DNA of 64,000 bases from assembly GCF_020520425.1 (NCBI RefSeq), contig NC_079489.1, positions 14,904,001 to 14,968,000 on the forward strand. The letters are read 5' to 3'. The notes under the pieces were generated by a model. The model was not told where the DNA came from and did not search any database. It saw nothing but the letters and a program-made list of their open reading frames with translations. Origin of the DNA: Spinacia oleracea. Lineage: Eukaryota; Streptophyta; Magnoliopsida; Caryophyllales; Amaranthaceae. A program made the position numbers and the translations under genes. Each line of letters begins with the position of its first letter. Position 1 is the stretch's first letter. Shown here one piece after another: positions 1-10,213 of this stretch.

Positions 1-1089
1 GTTGATGTAATTTGGTTTTCTTTAATAATCTCTCTCTCCCTCCCTTGATCTCTCTTCCTTTTCCTTCTCCTTCCTCCCTCTTCCCAACATGTGAGTTAGA
101 ACCTTTTGTCTTGATCATTTATTGAAGCTTTCATAAAGCAACATTTCTTGCCAAGTTAATTAGAACCATTTTAACTCCTAGTCAACTTTACAAAACCCAC
201 TTAAAACCAAAGAATAATCAAGCTTACAGGAAAATATAACTTTAGAATGGTTAGAATGGTACTTGCTACCCTCCCCTACCCAACTCTTTCCCTACCTCCT
301 CACATCTTTACAATTTCGCAAACGGTTGTCACCTTTTCTTCTAGGCTTCCCCTTCCTTGGAACAGTACCTAAGCTAGTGATTTTCCTCTGTGATTCTTAA
401 TTCCTCTTTTGCTTTCTTCTTTTAACATATTCCAATACAAATGATACAATGAATTTGTAAGCATCTAACTATGTAAACCATTTGTAGGTTTTTAGCCTAA
501 TAAAGTACACATAAGGAAATCATTCACGAACATGCCTATCTCAGTTAAGACCTTACAGAAAGCAAAAGTTCACTACAGGGAATTTAAGTAGAAGTTTTTA
601 GCCTAATAAAGTAACATAATTAAAGGGTTTGGATCTAGGCTAAGACAAAGGCATTACTGTTAGGACTTCGTTTGTAATTGTCACACTTACTCCGTGATTT
701 AAATCCCTCTTAAAAGTATCTGCACTAAAGAGAGGCACGAGGCCTATGAATTGCCATGGACCTCCAAGAATTTCTTTCCTCCACTCTAGAGCTTCCAGAA
801 ATTACGTGTATAGATTATTATAGTAGTCAACCATTTTTAATGTAATATAGGTCTCCTATTTACAACATGTTACTTTCTCTATGGATAGAAAATAACCTGA
901 TATGCAACAGCAAGTAACGCAAGCCTTGTTCAGTAAACTTGTCAATAAAATAATAACTCTTCGTTCTATGTCTGACTTATTGTGACTTGTGAGACAAAAT
1001 CAATATCTGTGAAGTAATAAAAGACACTCTTTATGATGTTTCACACAAAAAATGCATTAAAGACATGTAAGTAAGACTTCGATAATATA
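1..1089. other. non-coding AT-rich stretch
   Basis: I see no supportable gene here. There are CT-rich tracts at 28-85 and two near-copies of GTTTTTAGCCTAATAAAGTA around 488 and 593. If the TAF9-like gene is whole, this would be part of a long intron. Confidence 0.5.
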
Positions 1090-1206
1090 CCTGTTCTGGA
1101 GCACCTTTGCTGACCTTATGCATTTTACCATCCTTATCATGATGTTCTTTTGTCGGTGGGGTTGAAAGGTAGAAAGTGAATCTCTTGAGAATCAACCCTA
1201 GCCTGT
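1090..1206 (-). pseudogene. fragment of plasma-membrane H+-ATPase (P-type), one decayed exon
   Basis: Read on the minus strand, an acceptor-like ACAG precedes ARVDSQEIHFLPFNPTDKRT. Then, after a short deletion that brings in stops, comes DGKMHKVSKGAPEQ followed by a GTATAT donor. This matches the nucleotide-binding-domain segment of plant plasma-membrane proton pumps (AHA/PMA family: FLPFNP.DKRTALTYID..G..HR.SKGAPEQ). The ALTYID part is missing. No other pump exon was seen nearby, so this is an isolated fragment that was duplicated or captured and has since decayed. It lies on the same strand as the TAF9-like exon, downstream of it. Confidence 0.75.
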
Positions 1207-1639
1207 ACAAATAAATGATATCAGCAAATCAAGAAGAAGCAAGGCAAATTAAAATTACATATTATTAGATCAGTTCATTAACCTCCTTAAAATTACACAA
1301 GTAAGACCAACATTACCACCTAAATCAATGACAACTTTCCTGCTCTTTTAACACACTTGAAATGTTAACATATAAAACATTTTTCGTCACCCTATCATTT
1401 GTATATTGAACACATCCAGCTAACACCTTAATATTTTCTCCAATTAATATGGCAATCAAAACATTTGTTAATCGTCTCTCAAGTACAAGCAAAAGATCAA
1501 AGCCGAGATCTCATTAAACTACGATGATACCAGAAAATTCAGTCACTTTTATTCAATATTACTCTCTACTCAATCTCAAATTCAAGAGCAACTAAATCAA
1601 CAACTTAATATAACAAAACTGCAAAGAATACTAACCAGC

Positions 1640-1835
1640 CTTCTCTAAGATTCTTCTTCTTCGAATTTGCGTTGTTCTTCCTCTTCTTCTCCATCTCCAA
1701 CGCTTGCAGAAACTACCTTTCTCGCTCCTTAACCTTTAGCCGCTCCCTCTCCATTCTCGCAGCCTCCTCTTGCTCTAACTGAAGTAATCTCATCTTCTCT
1801 TCAGGATCGTTCAATCCTAGTAGTTTTTTGCAGCC
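1640..1835 (-). pseudogene. charged coiled-coil gene fragment, unidentified
   Basis: The minus strand reads GLNDPEEKMRLLQLEQEEA, then a run rich in R, E and K (ARMERERLKVKERER), one in-frame TAG, and FLQALEMEKKRKNNANSKKK. The composition is that of a helical, highly charged coiled coil. One stop interrupts the frame and I see no start codon. I do not recognise the parent gene. It lies between the TAF9-like exon and the H+-ATPase fragment on the same strand. Confidence 0.4.
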
Positions 1836-2029
1836 ATTATTTGTTAGTTTTGATTACTAATCAATCATACAAGTAGGGAATCAAGATGTCAGGAAATTTA
1901 AAGAAAGGGGGCATTTATTTCCCTATATAGGAAAATGAGATCATAACAAAAGCAATTCCAATAAAATGTACATGTAACATAGTTTTATTTATTTAAAGAA
2001 AGAAGGGGTAAACGGAAAGCTAAAAGTAC

Positions 2030-2287
2030 CTCCCGAGGTGGCGGTTGTGAGAATCTGAAATTCACTTTTGATTGGATAGCAAGCTTAATATCATCACAGT
2101 CAATTGTGCCTTTGCCTGCATGTTCTGAGTAACCTTGTGCATCCGTCAAGACATCGACGACATATCTGTACCATAGCTCCAGAAACTGGTGCACAACGCG
2201 GGGCTCATGCTCCTCAACACCCATAGATTTTAATAATGACTTCACAATCTTTGCATCCCTGGGCATGTCTTCCTCTCCTTCAGCCAT
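2030..2287 (-). CDS. TAF9: TAF9-like TFIID subunit, first coding exon
   Basis: Encodes an 86-residue N-terminal piece that starts [20 protein letters not shown] and contains the whole histone-fold region, including [34 protein letters not shown] and a final QPPPRE. It closely resembles plant TAF9 (TAFII21/31), which pairs with TAF6 in the nucleus within TFIID and SAGA. The ATG is at 2287-2285. Just upstream a TTGCAG|GT acceptor (exon start 2299) shows an intron in the 5' leader. The exon seems to end at 2030 with GAG|GTACTT, and reading on gives a short unrelated tail. I could not find the C-terminal part expected in TAF9 (about 180 residues in Arabidopsis) between 1 and 2030. It may lie beyond the window edge after a long intron, or this may be a truncated copy. 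Identity of the exon is sure; completeness is not. Confidence 0.8.
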
Positions 2288-2820
2288 AATTTTTCAAACC
2301 TGCAATAACCACCATGATTCAACCAAGAAAACCGAGTTGAACGAAAATGGGAAAAACATGCAAGATTGAAGCATCAGGATAAAAACTCAACACTGTGATA
2401 CACTTCCACCAAAATAAACAGATATGAACTTAGAAATGGAGGAAAGCAGCAGAGCTGCAGTTAAAGTACATGAGGATATTCTGGGCGGATTAAGGATTAA
2501 CTATAGTAGGCTTCAGGTTTGTAACTACACAATACAACATTTCTCTGAATAACCATCATGATTAACTAAAGTTGTTTTCTCTAATAATTACAAAGCTGAT
2601 GCTAGTCCCAGCTATTCACCAGACTGCACCCTCTACATAAGAGTGTCCAACCAAGTAAACAGTAGCAAGACTCCATCTTCCCCCCATATCAGATATAACT
2701 GATATATGAATCCATAGCTTTTCCTTTGGTTTGCTTTTGAGCACTCGGAAGCTTTGGTTAAGGCTCAACTGAAAGTCAGTGACAGAAAAACTATAGAACT
2801 TGTGTACACATGTTTAATGG

Positions 2821-2892
2821 ACTCATTACAGAATCTGTCATGCCCTGTACAATATGACTCATTGCAGAGTCTGTCATGCCCTGTACAATATG
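2821..2892. repeat. two-copy 36-bp tandem repeat
   Basis: The unit ACTCATTACAGAATCTGTCA... to ...CAATATG is repeated head to tail (2821-2856 and 2857-2892) with two mismatches. It lies in non-coding DNA just upstream of the CIA30 fragment. Confidence 0.85.
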
Positions 2893-3012
2893 ACTTATAT
2901 AGTGAAGTTTAAAAGAGAAAAAAATGATGGGCTGATCACCTTTTTATGAGATAATCTAAAGAACATCCAATGACATGATATCTAATCTCATTTGTACATT
3001 TTTTCATTCCAG

Positions 3013-3264
3013 TTTAACGGCTTCACTGATTTGGATTCATACGACTCAATAGCCTTAAAACTCAAAGGAGATGGTCGGTGCTACATATCCACGGTGAGGT
3101 TTCTTGTGCTCACAGCTCACACTACAAATACAAGTCGATTGAATTTCCTAAATTTCGTTGCCAGGTCTATACAGAAATTTGGGTAAATTCACCTGGACAA
3201 CAGGAAGACAATTCTTGGCAGGCTTTTGTTTATGTACTTGTAGGCAATTAGTATATTGCTAAGG
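3013..3264 (+). pseudogene. fragment of CIA30 (complex I intermediate-associated protein 30) gene, two exons
   Basis: The first exon (3013-3093) follows a TTCCAG acceptor and encodes [20 protein letters not shown] then GRCYIST. A short intron runs 3094-3164 (GTGAGG...TTGCCAG). The second exon resumes in frame with [24 protein letters not shown], and then a degraded stretch where a Trp codon of the family pattern NWYIAK reads TAG. This is the core of the CIA30 domain, found in mitochondrial complex I assembly factors and plant relatives. The N-terminal half and the C-terminus are absent. It lies antisense inside the inferred leader intron of the TAF9-like gene. Confidence 0.75.
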
Positions 3265-4255
3265 CAAGTTTCGAAAACTCTGAAACTTAAACATGCATTT
3301 GAAAATTTTGATTCAAATTAGTAGTAAGAAAGGTGCTTCCATCAACTCTGGTGATTCTGTAGACTTTTTTTTATTGGCAGTTGGCAACTTGGCATGCTTA
3401 ATTGCTTAAAGATGTCTTCAATTATACTGGTAGATTCAATTTACGTAGCTTATGGAAGAATCTATACTGAGTTGAGGTGATGGTGGTGGTAGTATGTGTT
3501 TGAAAAATAGGCATTTAGGCTTTTAGGGTAGCTAAGCTTAACAGAGAGAGCTTCAAAAACAATTTGATCCATATAAATTTTGCTTCTAAATGATATAGAA
3601 TAAGGCTAAATAGCTAACATGTACTATGTTAAACTGCTAACCCTAACTAAAAATCAATCTAATTAAAATGTACAAATTAAAGATTATTCAACATTTCAAC
3701 CTAAATTGCAGATTTTGGGATCAAAAATTACTAAATTAGCAAGAATCCCATTTCAAAGGCATTGGCCCAAGTCCAAAAAAATAGAAATTTAGTGAAATGT
3801 TCCCAATTGTAACCCGATGGAATCAGCTATTTAAACCCATGAAATGGCCAAATTTTAACCCACTATAAAAACAAGAGCACAAAAGTTCACATTTTTTGCT
3901 TTTTCATTTATTTGAAGGTTGCCTTTGCCTACATTCAAAGTTGGGAATGAGATAACCCGCAATTCGGGAAGCTCATTCCAATGCTCCTATTTCGGTAAGC
4001 TCGTAGTTCCAGAAATTAATGATGACAAACTTAACCCACTTCAACAAACAACTAAAGGTTTCACGGCAGTTCTTCGATCAGAAATGACATTTCATTAACA
4101 AATCAAATAGACTTTCCCAAACAAATCAAATCAAATTGCAACAGCAAACTATATCGCAAGTCTACCAAAATACTTAATTAATCTCAACTGAAAGTCTGAA
4201 AGCAAAAAATGAAAAAAAAAAAAAACATAATTGGGATTGAACAATTCATGAATAC
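3265..4255. other. AT-rich non-coding stretch
   Basis: No coding signal was seen on either strand. The stretch is presumed leader intron of the TAF9-like gene or intergenic DNA. Confidence 0.5.
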
Positions 4256-4900
4256 CTGATACCCCTTCCAGCTGCAGTAAGTAGCATCACTGAATGGTAA
4301 TTCGTCCAGTGTAAAACAGAACTCGTTCAGTCAACGTCGTCTTCCCCTAATCCTTCTTAAAGGCAAGACAAACTCTAAACACTGATACAAATGGCCATTT
4401 GAGTTCCTGTAGAATTACCAAAGCTTCAACTCCAACTGAAATCAAAATCCCATTAAAAATAGATAGAAATCATCAGCAAAAATTTAATGAAACAACAAAA
4501 AAAAACGCAAGTCTAGTAAAATCATAAACGAAGAACGATAATCATATTAACAATTGGAAAAAAAATTGAACAAATCAACAAATCCGCGAAAAATTAAACC
4601 AAATACATCCAGATGATTATTATAAAAGAACAAGAACAAATTACCCAAAAAATCAAAGCTTCAACTCCAACTGAAATTGAGTTGCGTCTTGGTGTTCCAA
4701 CAGGAAAAAAAATCCGCCGTCGAAGAAACGATTCAGCTCGAACGCAGCACCGCCACCACCTGGTTGAGTCTGTGACGAACGGCACATGAATGGTGGTGGG
4801 AAGATCGGAATTTGGTGGCTCGTTGTGGAGTTTGATTTGAGGAGAGGGGGCGGAGGTGAGAGGAGAGAGGAGCTTAGGTTAGAAATTGAAAACGATCCAG
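4256..4900 (-). promoter_or_regulatory. probable 5' leader / promoter region of the TAF9-like gene
   Basis: On the minus strand a donor-like ATCAG|GTATTC lies at 4256, and a second GG|GTAATT-type donor lies near 4640. Either could join the leader acceptor at 2299. The stretch 4640-4900 is pyrimidine-rich on the minus strand with CT-rich tracts, typical of plant leaders. A word of about 23 bp (AAGCTTCAACTCCAACTGAA core) occurs twice, near 4420 and near 4657, a local direct repeat. No transcript evidence is available, so the leader structure is inference. Confidence 0.35.
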
Positions 4901-5230
4901 GAGGTGGATCAGAAGAAAGAAAGGAAAGGAGAAAAGGGATAGCAAAATATTTTGGAAATATGCAAGGACCAAGAATCGAACCTTGGTTGATTGAGCAAGG
5001 CTGATAGAGCTTTTAAAGGGAAGGAAAATAAAAACTTTCCTTATAAATAGTGAATTTCACCTAAATGTGACTCAATACACTATTGTTAAGCATAGTGTTT
5101 TGAGTTCATGCATTTTAAAGGTTTGGGATATATTCACCGGATATTCATGATATTTAAAAATATTTTCCTATTTGACATGCCGAGTCCGTTACATTAACAT
5201 ATATTACTCCCGAGGAAGTATTTACACATA

Positions 5231-6334
5231 TCTCTATTATATAAGCCAGCTCCTGAGGACATTTTAGTAACATTACTTTTCGTGTCCACTTACAAAAATA
5301 CAATAATACCCTCCCCCTATAATAGTTGATCACAATTACAAAGCTGACTTATTCATTTAGGCAATATCGTGACCCAAAACCTTAACCTCAGCAAACCCTA
5401 TCCCTCTGTCTCTTCAGTAAACCCTCTCACAGAAAACCCTCAATCTCTCTCTCTCTCTCCTCCACACCCACCAACAAGGTTGATCCAAAACCCTAATTTA
5501 CATTTCTTAATTTGTTCGAATTCGATTCTTCAAATTTCGTTGATTTTTTCCAGTTAATTTATTTAGACATCGTCTTGATCGAAAAAGTTGGGGATTTGAT
5601 TGTCAATGGCAGGATTGGAGATCCCGACGGCGTCGACGTCGACGTCAAGAACAACACATTATTGATTTATTGATTGCGGTTTTGGGTTGGCTCATTCCAT
5701 TGATGGAAAGAGAAGAAGAAGTGTAGCTGAAACTAGCTCTTACAGCGTGGTGGGTAATTGTTGTCATTAATTTCAAAATTTATGTTCTCAAATAATCAAA
5801 TTGACTTTTCATTTTCAATTGAGAAATTGAGAATGGTGTAAGATGTTTTGGAGTTTGGAAAGGTAGACCACTTTTGCAATTAGCTATATTTGCCTGATTA
5901 GGAGAATGTAATTCAACATAGATTAGGAGTATATATTTGCCTTTTGGTTGTTAGTTGTGTTTCACAAGGATTAATGGGCGAAAAGAAAGGTAACAATGGT
6001 TTTTTCATTTTAAGAGATTGCGAATTTGCGATAGCAGTATAACGCATAATTATAGTTATCCTATTAACATTATAAATTAGGTGATTTTTAGGAGGTTCTT
6101 ATCTAAGGATATGTGACAAAGAAAAGGGTCTGGACGCAGTGTCTTTAAAATGTTATTTCTTTAAGCTCACATATTTTCCCTTTTAAAATTCTTTTAAGTT
6201 AAAACACAAGAATTATGAAACTTTTGTGCTATTTATTAATATTGATGATTTAATCTTGATTTTAAAGTATGTTTGCTTAAGGGGATCAAATTTTCTTTTT
6301 TATATTCGCACGCATCGCGTGCATGTAAGACTAG
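5231..6334 (+). mobile_element. non-autonomous Helitron, 1.1 kb
   Basis: The left end begins TCTCTATTATATAAGCCAGC, the typical TC plus AT-rich Helitron start. The right end has a GC-rich hairpin (CACGC-ATC-GCGTG near 6309-6321) followed about 9 bp later by the terminal CTAG at 6331-6334. The flanks are A (5230) and T (6335), the usual A|T target with no duplication. No Rep/helicase coding is present. The interior (about 5340-5720) looks like a host promoter plus 5' leader: CT-repeats, a run of AAACCCTA words, and an ATG at about 5606 opening MAGLEIPTASTSTSRTT. That suggests captured sequence whose source I cannot name. Confidence 0.8.
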
Positions 6335-6364
6335 TCTGATATGTGTAACCCAACACATATCAGA
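6335..6364. repeat. perfect 12-bp inverted repeat next to the Helitron end
   Basis: TCTGATATGTGT at 6335-6346 pairs exactly with ACACATATCAGA at 6353-6364 across a 6-base loop. On the other side of the Helitron, 5224-5230 reads ACACATA, which would also pair with TATGTGT. The element therefore sits inside a palindromic target. Confidence 0.85.
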
Positions 6365-6817
6365 CCCAAAAGAAAAGATAAATTAAAAAGTAAAGTGATT
6401 TGGGGGGGGAGATGAAAATGAGTAGTGTAACACATATGGTATCTCTGCCAAATTGGACCATGTCACGTGGAAAGAAGGGAGCTTCACCCCAAAACAAATT
6501 ATGCTTTCCCCCAATTCGTCTTCTTCTTCCCCAATTCACCTCTTCTTCTTCAATTCAAACATACTGATGAACAAAAACAAACGAATTAAGTTCAACCACG
6601 AACACAATCAAATTATCTTCCGATTTGTAGACAGATTAATGTTTTTGCGATGAGTTCGAGGAAATAGATGTTGAAACTGGACGATTACTAAACGAGCAAG
6701 AGGCTAGGGGGAGTTCGAATGGAGGTGGGAACCTCTATCTTTTGATGATGAAGAAGATCTGAACAAGGTAATATGATGGCATTTAATACTGACCCCTTTT
6801 TTAACAAGCCATTAGAC

Positions 6818-6912
6818 AAGTACCATTCTTATTTACGAAGTACCATTTCTAATTAAGAAAGAACCATTTCGAGTAAAGAAAATACCATTTCTTATTAAGA
6901 AACTACCATTCA
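6818..6912. repeat. degenerate short tandem repeat, about 22-bp unit
   Basis: Four to five imperfect units of a TACCATTTCTTATTAAGAAA-like word occur in succession. No coding was seen in the flanking 6365-7430 region, which otherwise looks non-coding. Confidence 0.6.
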
Positions 6913-7436
6913 AATTACGGTATTTTTGGGAAGAAACCAACACATCTAACATTAAACAATTATATGCCGAGACATTAAACACGAAAATATATAACTAATT
7001 TGCCATAGATTTCACCAAATTAACTAATTTTATATACAATTTTGATTTCTTGAACTTCCGATCCAAGGAATTAGGCTTACAAAACATAAATCACTTCCAA
7101 ACTAGAATAAAAACAATACATATTTCGAATTAACAAAAATACATGACTCGTATGGAAGATCCAAGTAACTCTCGAAGCCGAAATCGAACCAAACTTGACC
7201 AAGTTGAACGAACAATTTACACCAGGAAGAAGGAGGATGAGAGAGAGGATGGCGGAGAACACAAGGCGAGAAAGTGAGAGTTTAAGCCACACTGGAATAA
7301 GTCTTTGCCATTCCAAAATCCTACAGGGACTCCACTTACTACCTCAGCAATTTTTAAAATCCTGTGAAATGACGATATTACCCCCGGATATGTATTTGGG
7401 GTGCATGTCAGACATGCGCCTCGCCAACCTCTATTA

Positions 7437-7796
7437 CTCCCTCCGTTTTTTTTTTGTTTTTTTTTTTACGTTTTTTTTTTGGGTATTTCAAAATGTTTTT
7501 TACATTTTCTTTTATATTATCACATAAATGTCATAACATTATATCAAAATATGCGTCTAATAATTATTTTAACCAATTAAATTCATTGAGTAATTTAATC
7601 TCTCACACTTTTCCATTGGGACATTAAATATTTCTCATATTCCCAATATCAGAATGTTGATAAAAGTGAAAACATTATAAATAAACGTAATTTGTCTTGT
7701 TTAAATAAAAAAACAAAGGAATCTCAATACACATTAATTAATCGTTAAAACGCGTGAAAAATATCAAACGTAAAGAACAAAAAGAGACGGAAGGAG
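7437..7796. mobile_element. Stowaway-type MITE, copy 1
   Basis: Begins CTCCCTCCG and ends CGGAAGGAG with TA on both sides (7435-7436 and 7797-7798). These are the hallmark ends and target duplication of Stowaway elements (Tc1/mariner MITEs). About 360 bp, AT-rich, no coding, with poly-T runs next to the left end. Confidence 0.85.
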
Positions 7797-7929
7797 TATG
7801 TTTTTTCACCAGACATTTCTAAGGATTTAAAAATTGCAACGAAATATATATATATATTCACCAGATATCCATGATATTTAAAGAAATTTTCCTATTTGAC
7901 ATGCCGATTCCGTTACATTGCATATATTA

Positions 7930-8294
7930 CTCCCTCCGATTTTTTTTTTTTTTTTTTTTTTTTTTACGTTTTTTTTTTTTGGGTATTTCAAAATATTTTT
8001 TACATTTTCTTTTATATTATCACATAAATGTCATAACATTCTATCAAAATCTGCGTCTAATAATTATTTTAACCAATTAAATTCATTGAATAATTTAATC
8101 TCTCACATTTCCATTGGGACATTAAATATTTCTCATATTCCCAATATCAGAATGTTGATAAAAGTGAAAACATTATAAATAAACGTAATTTGTCTTGTTT
8201 AAATAAAAAAATAAAGGAATCTCAATACACATTAATTAATCGTTAAAACGCGTGAAAAATATCAAACGTAAAGAACAAAAAGAGACGGAAGGAG
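7930..8294. mobile_element. Stowaway-type MITE, copy 2 (from tandem duplication)
   Basis: Nearly identical along its length to the copy at 7437-7796, with the same CTCCCTCCG...GGAAGGAG ends and TA flanks. The flanking DNA is also duplicated, so this copy came from local duplication rather than a second insertion. Confidence 0.85.
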
Positions 8295-8430
8295 TATGTT
8301 TTTTCACCAGACATTTCTAAGGATTTAAAAATTGCAACGAAATATATATATATATATTCACCAGATATCCATGATATTTAAAGAAATTTTCCTATTTGAC
8401 ATGCCGATTCCGTTACATTGCATATATTAT

Positions 8431-10213
8431 GTTTTTTCACCAGATAATTGTAAGGATTTAAAAAATGCAACGGAAACCCCTCATGTATTAAAAAATTCAC
8501 CAAATATCCTTAGGAGATGGTTGGTTCGCAAGGGAAAATGGAATGACATGAAGAAAGGGAAAGAAGGTGAAGCAAAGCCCTACTTCGTCATATGTTTTTT
8601 ATTTTATAAAAATCAAAAGGAAATATATTTCAACCCCCACCACCCCTTCCCTCAATCTACAACCCCAACTCCACCACCGGAATTTACCTTTTCTGCCTCC
8701 CCACTCCTCTACGAGAATCGTCGTTCCCCTCTGAGGGGTTGCCTCTTTTGTCCTACGCGTCGCTGCCCCCCCCCCCCCTCCTTTATTTTCATGTGCCTTT
8801 TAGATCTAATTATTTTGTGGAATTTTTTTTATCATGATTGTGGTTGTTTTTGGGTAAGTATGTGAATTTCAAGTAATTAGAATTGTTATTGGAGTGAGTG
8901 GGGTATATTTCCGAACAAATTAAAGTTTGTTTTTGGAGAGTGAGTGTTTACCGACGAGATTAGGGTTTGTTTTGGGTGATTGGGGTGGATTTTGGGGGTT
9001 GGATACTTGGTTTTTATGGTGGGTAAAATGATTCGATGGTAGTTGGTTTTTTTGATTGTGGTTAAGGTGTTCACGGAGGTTGTAAGGTGGTTTAGTTCGT
9101 TGTTGGGTGGTGGCTTGGTGGCAGTTCAGTGGTTTAAGGAGGTTGTTTGGGTTTTGGTGGGTTTATCGCTGGTGGTGGGGACCTCTGACAGGTGGTGGTT
9201 AAGGATGATCAAAGTTGTAGTTAAGTTGGTTGGGTGATGAAGAATTTGGGGGTTATGATGATTCTTTTGGGGAGGGTGTGAATGGGGGTAGTGGAAAGTG
9301 GGGGAATCCACTGGGTAAAGAGAATGATTAAATTGGCCTAACAAACAACAACAAATTAAGGGAGTGAAGGTAGTTCATTCTTTTTCCCTTTCTTGAAACC
9401 CCCAAAACAAACGCCCCCTTAATGTTTTGTAAAATTCATTTATTGGCTAATGACGTTACCATTATTGTATTTTTTATGATATTAACTTTTTCATACTTAA
9501 TCGTACCACTTCCTTTTTCGATCTTCTCAATTTTGTCGTCAAATTTAACCCAAAATTTGAGGGAGAAACGAGAATCTTAGGGAAAAATTTATAGGTTGAC
9601 ATCCAAGTGAGGTAGAATTATGAAATCACAAATACACACCAAACAAAAGTTTCAAAAATTCAACAACCCCGTATTACAAACGGGGATATAAAAAATACAA
9701 TAATCCTCGTCTCCATAAACTGGAATAGCGTCCAAAATGCATCTCCTTCATAAACTCGCTAGAAAACACCATGTTCATGGATACCAATAACAACCAAGAA
9801 ATCTTGTTTATAATTAGAATTCATAAACAAGAAGCTGCAACAAATCAAATCCGAACAAAAAAATTAAAAACCTAGATTAAGTAAAGAAGACCGAGAGGGA
9901 GTTCAGTGAAGAACGAAGGAAGTGGTGCTATTAAGTAAGAAAATGGCGAAACCAAAATAGGAGAACAAAAAAAAAAAGATTGTTACGGAGTATTATATAA
10001 GGAAATGCATGAAGTTGACTTTTTTATGTTCTCTTGTGAAAACAAAGGTTAAATTAAAATGCTCCTTATAAATCCATCTATTATTCTAAACAAAAATCCA
10101 AACTATTTTCTCCTACTTAAACTATTTTTATAATATGCAACTAAACTAATTAAACTTCTAAAAACCTAGCAAAAAATCTTTAAAAACTATCAAACTAATC
10201 TATTAGAAGTAGC
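8431..10213. other. intergenic DNA, no supportable gene
   Basis: Contains a poly-C run near 8767-8779 and a strongly G/T-biased, GGTGG-rich stretch (about 8900-9320) that creates spurious open frames on both strands. Near 9390-9420 there is an end-like sequence, CCCCCAAAACAAACGCCCCC, of the kind seen at MITE termini. I could not find a matching partner end. Confidence 0.5.

Larger units (their letters stand above)
7437..8427. repeat. tandem duplication, period about 498 bp
   Basis: The unit is the Stowaway MITE plus about 130 bp that starts TATGTTTTTTCACCAGACAT and ends ATGCCGATTCCGTTACATTG. It occurs twice in a row. A third partial spacer start follows at 8430, and a diverged spacer copy lies at 5126-5200. 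Very few differences separate the two units, so the event looks recent. Confidence 0.8.

Noticed and set aside
4786-5004. Arg/Glu/Gly-rich plus-strand frame
   Set aside because: Lies opposite the probable CT-rich leader of the TAF9-like gene; purine-rich bias explains the open frame.
5084-5106. CACTATTGTTAAGCATAGTG as a CACTA transposon end
   Set aside because: It is a short self-contained palindrome with no partner end, no subterminal repeats and no target duplication that I can find.
8332-8865. 177-codon open frame on the plus strand
   Set aside because: It runs through the end of the tandem duplication and low-complexity DNA, has no family features and no splice logic.
9043-9344. Val/Gly-rich plus frame and His/Pro-rich minus frame
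   Set aside because: Composition artefact of a GGTGG-rich stretch; no start context or splice sites.
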